Source: Alphaproteobacteria bacterium (GTDB lineage: Bacteria; Pseudomonadota; Alphaproteobacteria; Caulobacterales; Caulobacteraceae). From it: a stretch of DNA of 64,000 nt. The notes under the pieces were generated by a model. The model did not search any database and had not been told where the DNA came from. It saw only the letters and a list, made by a program, of their open reading frames with translations. Below, piece after piece: positions 36,772 through 45,093 of this stretch (the first letter of the stretch is position 1; each line of letters starts with the position of its first letter). The DNA is taken from the NCBI GenBank assembly GCA_018820205.1, contig JAHJOK010000006.1, positions 1 to 64,000 of the forward strand, written 5' to 3'. Both the position numbers and the translations under genes were made by a program.

Positions 36772-37769
36772 GGCTGCACCTCACGCAGCGCCCGCAGGCG
36801 CTGCAGTTCGGCCTCGGCGGCGGTGACGCCGGCAGCATCGCCCTTGGCCCGCGCCTCGCCCAATTTCTGGTCGGCGATCATCTCGCGGATCGGATTCAGA
36901 TAACTGTCGTCAGCCACACGGAACTGGGAATACTCCAGTCCCGCCAGAACCCGACGCTGGCGATCGGCCTCGGCGCCTTCGCCCTGGCCATAGGACAGGA
37001 AGAAGCTGCGGACCTTCTCCTTCAGCGCCGGCGGCAGATCTTCACGCACCAGGATGCCCGATTCCGGGATCGGCGGCGATTGCCAGATCTCGCTGATCTG
37101 GGCGGCGATGGCCGGGTTCTGGCGGGTCAGGAACACGGTGTTGACCGTGTTGGAAGTCGCCACATCGACCACGCCGGTCGCCACGGCGAAGGCGTTGGCC
37201 TGGTGGTTGGCCGACCGGACCGTCTTGAAACACTGGGCCGGAACGATACCGCGCGGATTGAACAGGAAGGCCATGGGAGCCAGCGTCCCCGAGGTGGACT
37301 GGGCGTCGCCGATGCCGAAATCGAACCGCTGTCCGCAGGCCAGAACCTGATCAAGCGTGATGCCGGATCCCGTCTTGACGATCAGGGTCGAACGATAGCT
37401 GTCGGCGCCTTCGGTATTGACCGTGCGGGCGATGACTTCGGCGTCGGCCCGGTCGATGGCCTCCACCGCCGGCTTGGCCGAGAACCAGGCGACCTGGGTC
37501 TGATTGCCGCGCATCGCCTCGACCAGCACGGTGTAGTTGGAGCCGAAGAAGGGCTCGACCGGCACGCCGACGGCTGCGGACATGTCGTCCAGCAGCGGCT
37601 GCCACAGGGGGCCGGCCGACGCCTGACCCTCGGCCGACAGGATCGAGAAGGTGATGCTGTCCGGCGCGCCGGTCGCGGCGTCATCCCCGCCGCCGCAGGC
37701 GGAAAGGGCGAACAGGCTCGAGGCGGCGACGATCAGACCGGCCCGGCGCGTGATGGAAGCGAAGGTCAT
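36768..37769 (-). CDS. phnD: Phosphonate/phosphate ABC transporter binding lipoprotein
   Basis: 333 aa from ATG 37769, which overlaps the phnC stop; the frame upstream is phnC antisense. Lipobox ALSACG. PhnD-type fold: ITFSILSAEGQ, PFFGSNYTVLVEAMRGNQTQVAWFS, FGIGDAQSTSG, and the C-terminal SYLNPIREMIADQKLGEARA. PhnD homologues bind phosphonates, phosphite or phosphate; the ligand is not readable from sequence. Confidence 0.92.
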   Translation of the reverse strand: MTFASITRRAGLIVAASSLFALSACGGGDDAATGAPDSITFSILSAEGQASAGPLWQPLLDDMSAAVGVPVEPFFGSNYTVLVEAMRGNQTQVAWFSAKPAVEAIDRADAEVIARTVNTEGADSYRSTLIVKTGSGITLDQVLACGQRFDFGIGDAQSTSGTLAPMAFLFNPRGIVPAQCFKTVRSANHQANAFAVATGVVDVATSNTVNTVFLTRQNPAIAAQISEIWQSPPIPESGILVREDLPPALKEKVRSFFLSYGQGEGAEADRQRRVLAGLEYSQFRVADDSYLNPIREMIADQKLGEARAKGDAAGVTAAEAELQRLRALREVQP

Positions 37770-38590
37770 GCCTTGGTATCCCAGAAGGCGTCCTCGAACT
37801 CGGGACCGTAGATGTCGATAAGCTGTTTGGTGTCGAGGGCTGTCGATGGGCCGTCGTAGACCACCTTGCCGGCCTTCAGCGCGATCACCCGGTCGCAATA
37901 GCGGATGGCGTAATCGACCTGGTGCAGGGTGACGATGACGCCCAGGCCGTCGCGCTGGTTCAGCTCGACCAACAGTTCCATCACCTTGCGGGCGGAGACG
38001 GGATCCAGCGAGGCCACCGGCTCATCGGCCAATATGCCCTTCGCGCCCTGAACCAGCGCCCGGGCGATGGCGCCCCGCTGCTGCTGGCCGCCCGACAGGG
38101 TGTTGGCGCGCTGGGCGGCGTAGTCGGCCACGCCGACGCGGTGCAGTGCGGCCATGGCCTTGGTCTTGTCTTCGCCGGGCCAGGCCCCGAACAGGCCGCG
38201 CCAGCCGGGCAGGCGGCCGAGGGCGCCCAGCATGACGTTGGAGAACAGGCTCAGACGCCCTACCAGATTGAACTGCTGGAAGATCATGCCCAGCTTCTGA
38301 CGGGCGACGCGCACCGCGCCGGTGACGCGGCCGTTCTTCTGAACCGTCTCGCCGAAAACGCTGATGGTTCCCGGGCCGGCGTCGATGGACTGAAGGCCGG
38401 TGATCGAACGCAGCAGGGTGGACTTGCCCGAGCCGGACGGACCGATCAGGGCGACCATCTCCCCGGCGGCGACGGACACGGAGACCCCGTCCAGCGCCTT
38501 GCGCGTCCCGAAGGTCTTGGACACGTCACGGGCCATGACCAGGCTGGTCATGAGGGGGCCGGGCGCGGGGCTGGCGGCGGATGAACTCAT
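37766..38590 (-). CDS. phnC: Phosphonate/phosphate ABC transporter ATPase
   Basis: 274 aa if ATG 38590 is used; ATG 38551 is a possible later start. Neither has a clear ribosome site. Walker A GPSGSGKSTL, Q-loop in KLGMIFQQFNLVG, signature TLSGGQQQRGAIARAL and Walker B GILADEPVASLDP, then the H-loop VTLHQVDYA. It powers PhnE. It is first in the phnC-phnD-phnE-pstS unit, each junction overlapped or tight. Confidence 0.92.
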   Translation of the reverse strand: MSSSAASPAPGPLMTSLVMARDVSKTFGTRKALDGVSVSVAAGEMVALIGPSGSGKSTLLRSITGLQSIDAGPGTISVFGETVQKNGRVTGAVRVARQKLGMIFQQFNLVGRLSLFSNVMLGALGRLPGWRGLFGAWPGEDKTKAMAALHRVGVADYAAQRANTLSGGQQQRGAIARALVQGAKGILADEPVASLDPVSARKVMELLVELNQRDGLGVIVTLHQVDYAIRYCDRVIALKAGKVVYDGPSTALDTKQLIDIYGPEFEDAFWDTKA

Positions 38591-38698
38591 GAACTCGCTG
38601 ACGGCGGCTGGGGGGACAGGCGCCGAATGACGCGAGACGGGCGTTCCGGCAAGTCTTAATGCCACGGGGGCGGACGCGGCGTCCAGCGCAACGGCGCC

Positions 38699-39931
38699 TC
38701 AGCCTGTTTTCGCGGCCTTTTCGACCTGCGCGACATCGGCGGGCAGAGGGAGCGCCAGCCGCGACCGCTCCAGCGCCTCCTTCGCCTGGCGCCTGGCCGC
38801 TGCGGCCATCGGCCCCTTGTCGCGCGCCAGCTTGTGCAACAGTTTCTGCAGGCGGACAGCGACGGCGACGTCGCCGGCGCCGTACCGGGCGGGCGGTCCG
38901 AACACGTCTGCGACCAGATCGTCGTCGTCGATCCTCGGCGCCCACACCCGAGGGTATCGAACCTCTTCGGCGTCGTCGGGCGCCAACGCCGCCCATTCGT
39001 CCAGCGCCCTGACCGCCGCGCCCATGACCTGGATCGCGGTGCCCGGATCGTTGACGCCGGGCGACAGCGCCTTGCCGGCAATCTCGCCCAGCACGATCAG
39101 GCCGAAGCGCGGATCCTGATCGAACGAGCGCTGGCCGCCGATGGCGAAGGCCGAGCGAAAGTCGTCGCATCCTTCCTCGTCGCAGTCGCCCCGGCTGATC
39201 GCGGCCACCGGATCCCCGCACCGCACATAGGCGCCGGGCGCCGCCAGAATCTCGACATTGCAGTCCTGATCCTCGGCGACGGCCTGAAGGCGCGCCGGAT
39301 CGACGTTCTGCACGTAGCCGGTTTCGTCAGCCAGAATGGTGAAGGCGGCTGCGATATGCCCCGGTCGCCCGCCCAGATAAGGAGATTTGCGGCGATCTTT
39401 CAGCGCGGTGCGCGCCTGTTCCTCGGCCAGGTCGATCATGTGGCCGACACGGGCCAGGCTGGACAACCGGTTGATCCACGCCAGCAGCCGAAAGGCGACC
39501 AGGCAGACCACGCCCAGGCTGAACAGGAACAGGATCGCCCTTCCTTCCTGTCCGTAATAGTGGGCGTTGACGGCTGTGACCGCGACGATTGCGTACAGGA
39601 AGGCGCCGACAAAGGTCGCAAGGGCCTGCTGGACCTCCTTGTCGCTGGTCACCAGGGCGGCCACGCGCGGCGTCGCCGCCTGGGACACGGCGGTATAGGC
39701 GGTCACCATGGCGCCGGCCGAGAACGTCGCCACGCCCAGAAGGCTGGACGCCAGGATCGTCAGGATCGAGCTGACGGACTCCCCGCCCAGCCGCTCGGCG
39801 ACCTCTTCAGGCACCCAGGGCGCTGCGAACACCGCGAGCAGAGCGGCGGCCACGCCGGTCCCGGCATACAGGCTCGCTCGCACCCACATTTCGCGGCGCA
39901 CATTGCGCCACCAGAACAGCCAGCGATTCAT
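38699..39931 (-). CDS. DUF2254 membrane protein
   Basis: 410 aa. Four membrane segments occupy the first 155 residues (AALLAVFAAPWV, ILASSLLGVATFSAGAMVTAY, VGAFLYAIVAVTAV, FLFSLGVVCLVAFRLLAW). A soluble domain follows with HIAAAFTILADETGYVQNVD and the family block ALSPGVNDPGTAIQVMGA. The family is widespread and of unknown function. It lies upstream of phnC in the same direction, about 110 bases away; co-transcription is possible. Confidence 0.85.
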   Translation of the reverse strand: MNRWLFWWRNVRREMWVRASLYAGTGVAAALLAVFAAPWVPEEVAERLGGESVSSILTILASSLLGVATFSAGAMVTAYTAVSQAATPRVAALVTSDKEVQQALATFVGAFLYAIVAVTAVNAHYYGQEGRAILFLFSLGVVCLVAFRLLAWINRLSSLARVGHMIDLAEEQARTALKDRRKSPYLGGRPGHIAAAFTILADETGYVQNVDPARLQAVAEDQDCNVEILAAPGAYVRCGDPVAAISRGDCDEEGCDDFRSAFAIGGQRSFDQDPRFGLIVLGEIAGKALSPGVNDPGTAIQVMGAAVRALDEWAALAPDDAEEVRYPRVWAPRIDDDDLVADVFGPPARYGAGDVAVAVRLQKLLHKLARDKGPMAAAARRQAKEALERSRLALPLPADVAQVEKAAKTG

Positions 39932-40070
39932 CCGTTTATCCCGTGCCCCGGTCCCTCGACCTTGGCCATAACGACGACCGACGCCGGCGGTTCATCCTGC
40001 AGGTTCCGGAGAAGCCCTCCGGGTTCGGACGAACGCCCCGCAAACCCCCGCCCCGCCACAAAAAAACCTC

Positions 40071-40098
40071 TTTACATGACAGTCACGTGACCCTACAT
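40071..40098 (+). promoter_or_regulatory. Probable sigma-70-type promoter of the decarboxylase gene
   Basis: TTTACA (40071-40076) and CTACAT (40093-40098) are separated by 16 bases, about 85 bases before the TTG start. The 250-base leader also holds an A-rich stretch and the TTAA-type pair CTAACCGTTAAG, which may be a degenerate CtrA-like site. Confidence 0.4.
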
Positions 40099-40183
40099 GC
40101 GCTGCTTCCGGCGGACCCCGTGGTCTAACCGTTAAGCGCTGCTAACGCCGGTCTGGGTTAACAATTACAGGGGTTTACGTGAA

Positions 40184-41449
40184 TTGCGCACGTATCATCT
40201 TCCCCTGGACCTGGTCCGTGAGCGGTCCCCTGAACGTCCAGTCGCACTCGTGCGGCCGCGTTCGGTTTCCGTAGCGGCGCGCTGGTTCCAGGAAAATCTG
40301 AAAGCCGACGTCTTCTATGCCGTCAAAGCCAACCCGTCGCCCTGGGTCATCCAGGCGTTGAAGGAGGCTGGCGTGCGCGGCTATGACGCCGCCTCGATCG
40401 CCGAGATCGAGCTGGTGCGTTCCGTCGATCCCGACGCGCGCATCGCCTTCATGCACCCGGTCAAAAGCCGGTCGGCGATCACCCGCGCCTATTTCGATCA
40501 CGGCGTCCGCACCTTCTCGCTGGACTGCGAGGATGAACTGCAGAAGATCCTCGACGCCACCGGCGGCGCGACGGACCTGAACCTGCTGGTGCGCATGGCG
40601 GTCTCGGCCGACGGCGCCGCCTACTCCCTGTCGGGCAAGTTCGGCGTCTCCGCCGATCAGGCCCCGGCCCTGCTGCTGGCCGTGCGTCGCGCGGTCGTGG
40701 ACGGGCTGATGGGCGTCTGCTTCCACGTTGGTTCGCAGTGCATGCGCCCGACCGCCTATCAGGCCGCCATGGCCCAGGTCGGTCGCGCGATCAGCCGCGC
40801 CGGCGTGATCGTGGACATCGTCGACATCGGCGGCGGCTTCCCCTCGGTCTATCCGGGCATGGTCCCCCCCGACATGAGCGAATACGCCGACGCCATCCAT
40901 CGCGGGTTCAACGAGATGCCCGTGTCGGAAACGACCGAACTGTGGTGCGAGCCCGGCCGGGCCCTGGTCGCCGAATCCTCGTCGGTCCTGGCCCGCGTGG
41001 ACCTGCGCAAGGGCGACGCCCTGTATCTGAACGACGGGTCTTACGGCTCGCTGTTCGACGCGACGCATTCGCGCTGGCCCTTCCCGACCAAGCTGGTTCG
41101 GGACGGTCAGGCTTCGGACGATCTGAAGCCGTTCCAGTTCTACGGGCCGACCTGCGACAGCATCGACCATATGCCGGGTCCGTTCTGGCTGCCGGCTGAC
41201 ATCCGTGAAGGCGACTTCATCGAGATCGGCATGCTCGGCGCCTATGGCGTCGCCATGTCGACCGGCTTCAACGGCTATGGCGAGCATGAGGTCGCCCAGG
41301 TCGAGGACGCCCCGATGGCCTCGCTGTATGGTCTGGCGCCCCGCTCCATTCCGACCGTGCGCACCACGGCGGAAGAGCAGGCCCGCAAGGTCGTGCGGCT
41401 GTCACGTCCGAAAGGTAAGGCCGGTCAGCGCAAGAAGGCGCGGCGGTAA
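40184..41449 (+). CDS. Ornithine/lysine-type PLP decarboxylase, fold III
   Basis: 421 aa. Eukaryotic-ODC-like enzyme that decarboxylates ornithine to putrescine; some relatives take lysine. PLP Lys in FYAVKANPSPWV, HVGSQC in the barrel, the Gly-rich phosphate loop VDIGGGFPSVYPG, and the active-site Cys/Asp in GPTCDSIDHMPG. The start is TTG 40184, with AGGGG 11 bases before it; it gives the usual N-terminus of Caulobacterales homologues. The DHS-like gene follows 190 bases downstream in the same direction across a repeat element, which ties both to polyamine synthesis. Confidence 0.92.
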   Translation: MRTYHLPLDLVRERSPERPVALVRPRSVSVAARWFQENLKADVFYAVKANPSPWVIQALKEAGVRGYDAASIAEIELVRSVDPDARIAFMHPVKSRSAITRAYFDHGVRTFSLDCEDELQKILDATGGATDLNLLVRMAVSADGAAYSLSGKFGVSADQAPALLLAVRRAVVDGLMGVCFHVGSQCMRPTAYQAAMAQVGRAISRAGVIVDIVDIGGGFPSVYPGMVPPDMSEYADAIHRGFNEMPVSETTELWCEPGRALVAESSSVLARVDLRKGDALYLNDGSYGSLFDATHSRWPFPTKLVRDGQASDDLKPFQFYGPTCDSIDHMPGPFWLPADIREGDFIEIGMLGAYGVAMSTGFNGYGEHEVAQVEDAPMASLYGLAPRSIPTVRTTAEEQARKVVRLSRPKGKAGQRKKARR

Positions 41450-41458
41450 GACAATCAC

Positions 41459-41558
41459 CGTCATCCTCGGACCTGATCCGAGGATCGGATGCGCCGCATC
41501 TCGCTCGTCTGGATGAGCGGCGGAACGTCCGGCCCTCGGATCAAGTCCGAGGGTGACG
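41459..41558. repeat. Intergenic inverted-repeat element, family A copy 2
   Basis: The left end CGTCATCCTCGGACCTGATC (41459-41478) and the complement of 41539-41558 match at 18 of 20. The left end differs from the 21252 copy by one base. The 100-base element lies between the decarboxylase and the DHS-like gene; its loop sequence differs from copy 1. Confidence 0.8.
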
Positions 41559-41641
41559 GGTTTATCTGGTTCTGTCGGTCGCTCCGTCCCGACAGGATGT
41601 CTTGTTTCGACGGGCGCTCAAACCAAAGGGAAACCCTTGCA

Positions 41642-42694
41642 ATGAACGCACCCGTTCAAAAGAACACCAAGGCCGAGCTGCTCCAGAACGTCGTCGAGCA
41701 CATCGACATCACGTCCTTCGACGCCCGCCCCATCGTCGATGCGATGCGCAAGATGAGCTTCTCGTCGCGCGACACCGCCCGCGCCGCCGACATCTTCTCG
41801 ATGGCGATCGAGGACAAGGACTGTTCGCCGTGGCTGATCCTGGCCGGTTCGACCTCGGCCGGCGGCTGCATGCACGTGTACCGCGACATGGTGAAGTTCG
41901 GCATGATCGACGCGATCGTGGCCACCGGCGCCTCGATCGTCGACATGGATTTCTTTGAGGCCCTGGGCTTCAAACACTACCAGGCCGCCGGCGAAGTGGA
42001 CGACAACGTCCTGCGCGACAACTACATCGACCGGATCTACGACACCTATATCGACGAGGAAGAGCTCCAGAACTGCGATCACACGATCCTGGAGATCTGC
42101 AACGCGCTGGAGCCGCGCGCCTATTCCAGCCGCGAGTTCATCTGGGAGATGGGCAAATGGCTGTCCGAGGGCAACGCCAAGAAGCCCGGCAGCCTGATCC
42201 AGACCGCCTACGAAGAAGGCGTGCCGATCTTCTGCCCGGCGTTCGTGGATTCCTCGGCCGGGTTCGGTCTGGTCAAGCACCAGAAGGAACAGATCGCTGC
42301 GGGCAAGCCGTATCTGATGATCGACGCGGTCGCCGATTTCCGCGAACTGACCGACATCAAGATCGCGGCGGGCGTCACCGGCCTGTTCATGGTCGGCGGC
42401 GGCGTTCCCAAGAACTTTGCCCAGGACACCGTCGTCTGCGCCGAAATCCTGGGCATCGAGGCCGAGATGCACCGTTATGCGGTCCAGATCACGGTCGCCG
42501 ACGTCCGCGACGGCGCCTGTTCCTCCTCGACGCTGAAAGAGGCCGCCTCGTGGGGCAAGGTCCAGACGACCCACGAACAGATGGTCTTCGCCGAGGCCAC
42601 CACGGTCGTGCCGCTGATCGGGTCGGACGCCTATCACCGCGGCGCCTGGAAGAACCGCGACAAGCGCCGCTGGGCCAAGCTTTTCGGCAAATAG
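41642..42694 (+). CDS. Deoxyhypusine-synthase-like protein, probable homospermidine synthase
   Basis: 350 aa from ATG 41642 with AAGGGAAA 11 bases before it. Deoxyhypusine-synthase fold: an NAD site in LAGSTSAGGCMHVYRDMV, the block ATGASIVDMDFFEALG, EGVPIFCPAFVDSSAG, FMVGGGVPKNF, and the catalytic Lys in AASWGKVQTTHEQMVFAEAT. Bacteria have no eIF5A to modify. Bacterial relatives are thought to transfer an aminobutyl group to putrescine, giving homospermidine, the main polyamine of Brevundimonas-type bacteria. The neighbouring ornithine-type decarboxylase would supply putrescine. Family very firm, reaction inferred. Confidence 0.92.
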   Translation: MNAPVQKNTKAELLQNVVEHIDITSFDARPIVDAMRKMSFSSRDTARAADIFSMAIEDKDCSPWLILAGSTSAGGCMHVYRDMVKFGMIDAIVATGASIVDMDFFEALGFKHYQAAGEVDDNVLRDNYIDRIYDTYIDEEELQNCDHTILEICNALEPRAYSSREFIWEMGKWLSEGNAKKPGSLIQTAYEEGVPIFCPAFVDSSAGFGLVKHQKEQIAAGKPYLMIDAVADFRELTDIKIAAGVTGLFMVGGGVPKNFAQDTVVCAEILGIEAEMHRYAVQITVADVRDGACSSSTLKEAASWGKVQTTHEQMVFAEATTVVPLIGSDAYHRGAWKNRDKRRWAKLFGK

Positions 42695-42730
42695 GGGGCG
42701 CGTCCTTCTCGCCCTGTTCGAGAAGGACGA

Positions 42731-44395
42731 CTATCCCTTGCGCAGTCCCGTGATCGTGCGGTTCGGTGCGATGTCCTCGGCCGAGGTGATCAGGTGAATC
42801 AGGGCCGGCACGCCGCCGGGCTTCGCCGCCTCGCGGGCGGCCTGCAAGGCGGCGGGGAAGGCCTCGGTCGTTTCGCAGCGAATGGCGAAGGCGCCGAACG
42901 CCTCTGCGTATTTGACGAAGTCAGGGTTCTTCAGATCCGTGGCGATGACCCGGCGAGGATAGTGCCCCTCCTGGTGCATGCGGATCGTGCCGTATGTTCC
43001 GTTGTCGACGACCACGACAATGGTGTTGATGCCGTGCTGGACAGCCGTGGCCAGTTCCTGGCTGGTCATCATGAAATCCCCGTCGCCTGCGATGCAGATG
43101 ACGTCACGATCGGGATGCAGAGACTTCGCGGCGACGGCGGCGGGATAGCCGTATCCCATGGCTCCGGATGTCGGGGCCAGCTGGGTGCGGCAGGCACGGT
43201 GGCGATAGAAGCGGTGCAGCCAGGCGGCGAAATTGCCCGCGCCGTTGGTGACCATCGCCGTGGCCGGCAGAACCTCGCCGAGGTGGGCCATGCACTCGCT
43301 CATGTTCACCGCCCCGGTGACCGGCACAGGGGTCGAGAACGACTGGTAGTGATCGTGCGCCGCCTTGGCCTGATCGTGCCAGGTGCGGCCCGGATCAAGA
43401 GTCGAGATGGCATGGGCAGCCACACTGTTGTCGGCGCAGGCGCTGATCAGGGGCGTCCAGACGCGGCCGAGTTCTTCCGGTCCGGGGTGGATGTGGACCA
43501 GGGTCCGGGCCGTGTGCTCACGGGTGAACAATGTGTAGCCCTGGGTCGGATTCTCACCCAGGCGCGCGCCGACCGCGATCAACAGATCGGCGTCCGTGGC
43601 CCGCTTCATCAGTTCCGGATTGCACCCAAGGCCGAGGTCCCCCGCATAGTTGGACCGGTCGTTGGACAGAATGTCCTTCCTGCGGAATGACAGGGCGACC
43701 GGCAGGCCCAGACGCTCGGACCAGTCGCCGATGGCGGCGGCGGCTTCGTCGGTCCAGCCGGAGCCCCCCAGAACCAGCAGCGGGCGTTCCGCCTTCGACA
43801 GCCGTTCGCCCAGATCGGCGAGGAAGACGGGATCGAGCCCGGCCCGGGCGGGCGTCACGGCCCGGAGCGGCGCCGGGCCGCCCGGCTCGTGCAAGATGTC
43901 CTCGGGCAGGGCGATGACGACCGGCCCCATCCGCCCTTGCAACGCCGTGGCGAACGCGCGTTCGACGATCTCCACGGTGCGGTCCGGGCTTTCGATCTCG
44001 GTCGCCCATTTGGCCAGACCGCCGAACACCTCGCGATAGTCGACCTCCTGAAAGGCGCCCCGCCCCCGGTCGCCTGAGGCGATCTGGCCGACGAACAGGA
44101 TCATCGGGGTGGAGTCCTGATGTGCGGTGTGGACGCCGATCGAGGCGTGGGTCGCGCCCGGTCCGCGCGTGACCATGCAGACGCCCGGCCGGCCGGTCAG
44201 CTTGCCATAGGCCTCGGCCATATTGGCGGCGCCCGCCTCGTGGCGGCAGGAGACGACTTCGATCCCGGGGTGGTCGACCAGGGCGTCCAGCACCGCCAGA
44301 TAGCTTTCGCCCGGCACGCAGAAGACCCGCGTCACCCCGTTGATGGCGAGGGTCTCGACAAGACGGCGGGCGGCGGTTCCGGCGGGCTGGGTCAT
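42731..44395 (-). CDS. ThDP-dependent enzyme of the acetolactate synthase family
   Basis: 554 aa. Three ThDP domains: the N-terminal Glu in VVSCRHEAGAANMAEAYG, a central FAD-like domain, and the C-terminal ThDP loop GDGDFMMTSQELATAVQHG with VVVVDNGTYGTIRM. The anabolic IlvB small-subunit partner is absent, and the closest style is the IlvB-like/benzoylformate-decarboxylase group often annotated acetolactate synthase-like. The exact 2-oxo acid is unknown. It is convergent with the DHS-like gene. Confidence 0.88.
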   Translation of the reverse strand: MTQPAGTAARRLVETLAINGVTRVFCVPGESYLAVLDALVDHPGIEVVSCRHEAGAANMAEAYGKLTGRPGVCMVTRGPGATHASIGVHTAHQDSTPMILFVGQIASGDRGRGAFQEVDYREVFGGLAKWATEIESPDRTVEIVERAFATALQGRMGPVVIALPEDILHEPGGPAPLRAVTPARAGLDPVFLADLGERLSKAERPLLVLGGSGWTDEAAAAIGDWSERLGLPVALSFRRKDILSNDRSNYAGDLGLGCNPELMKRATDADLLIAVGARLGENPTQGYTLFTREHTARTLVHIHPGPEELGRVWTPLISACADNSVAAHAISTLDPGRTWHDQAKAAHDHYQSFSTPVPVTGAVNMSECMAHLGEVLPATAMVTNGAGNFAAWLHRFYRHRACRTQLAPTSGAMGYGYPAAVAAKSLHPDRDVICIAGDGDFMMTSQELATAVQHGINTIVVVVDNGTYGTIRMHQEGHYPRRVIATDLKNPDFVKYAEAFGAFAIRCETTEAFPAALQAAREAAKPGGVPALIHLITSAEDIAPNRTITGLRKG

Positions 44396-44488
44396 GGCGA
44401 TCCGAGTAGCAGAAGCGGCCGTGCCTTGGCCATGGAACCTGCGGTCACGCTTGGCGTTTCGACAGCTTAACCATTCGGGATTACCACC

Positions 44489-44626
44489 ATGAAAAAGATC
44501 ATCACCCTGTCGCTGGTCGCGGCCGCTCTGGCTGTCTCGGCCTGCAACACCATTTCGGGCGCCGGACGTGACGTTTCGGCCGCCGGCTCCGCCGTCAGCT
44601 CGGGCGCGGAAGCCGCCAAGAACTAA
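44489..44626 (+). CDS. Entericidin A/B-family lipoprotein
   Basis: 45 aa from ATG 44489. The leader MKKIITLSLVAAALAVSAC ends in a lipobox, followed by NTISGAGRDVSAAGSAVSSG, the short glycine/serine helix of entericidins. The E. coli ecnA/ecnB pair forms an antidote/toxin set; alphaproteobacteria usually have one such protein whose role is unclear. A perfect hairpin follows. Confidence 0.88.
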   Translation: MKKIITLSLVAAALAVSACNTISGAGRDVSAAGSAVSSGAEAAKN

Positions 44627-44641
44627 AGCCCATGCGCCGAC

Positions 44642-44663
44642 GGCCCGGATCTCGATCCGGGCC
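44642..44663 (+). terminator. Hairpin terminator after the entericidin gene
   Basis: GGCCCGGAT (44642-44650) pairs perfectly with ATCCGGGCC (44655-44663) around a 4-base CTCG loop, 15 bases after the stop codon. No T-run. Confidence 0.65.
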
Positions 44664-44697
44664 GGAACGGCGACGCTGACCCGGGCGTTGCAGGGTC

Positions 44698-45084
44698 ATG
44701 ATCTCCCTGCTTCTCGACCTTTCCAACATTCTCGGCGGCTTTCTGCTGGCCATCGGCCTTCTGGCCCGATTGCCGTCGATCGGCGACAATCTGGCGGAGG
44801 GCGCCCGCAAGCTGGGCCCGTTCGGCTGGATCGTCGGCGTCATCGCCCTGATTTGCGGCGGCTATTACCTGATCGTTCACCTGATCAGCGGACCGCACGT
44901 CTTCCACTACGAAATCGTGGCCATCATCACCGGCGTCCTGCTGCTGTGGGACCGGCTCAACCTGCGCGGCCGCACCGGTCGCGACCTGCCGGCCAGCGGA
45001 TCGGCCGGATCGGGGCTGATTCTGGCGATCTTCGGCGTCATCGCCATCATCGTGGGTTTCCAGGGCCTCTTCACCCCGGGCTGA
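44698..45084 (+). CDS. Small inner-membrane protein of unknown function
   Basis: 128 aa with four hydrophobic segments (NILGGFLLAIGLLARL, GWIVGVIALICGGYYLIVHL, YEIVAIITGVLLLWDRL, GLILAIFGVIAIIVGFQGLF). An AGGG site precedes ATG 44698. Gly-rich membrane helices with no charged catalytic residues. No family recognised. It is convergent with gshA. Confidence 0.75.
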   Translation: MISLLLDLSNILGGFLLAIGLLARLPSIGDNLAEGARKLGPFGWIVGVIALICGGYYLIVHLISGPHVFHYEIVAIITGVLLLWDRLNLRGRTGRDLPASGSAGSGLILAIFGVIAIIVGFQGLFTPG

Positions 45085-45093
45085 GCCGCGAGG

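Noticed and set aside
38590..38700. Possible Pho box before phnC
   Set aside because: CTGTC-like and GTCAT-like pieces occur, but the spacing is 14 rather than 11 bases and the half-sites are poor.
41489..41641. Longer N-terminus of the DHS-like protein
   Set aside because: The extension lies in the second family A repeat; ATG 41642 has AAGGGAAA upstream and the natural family start.
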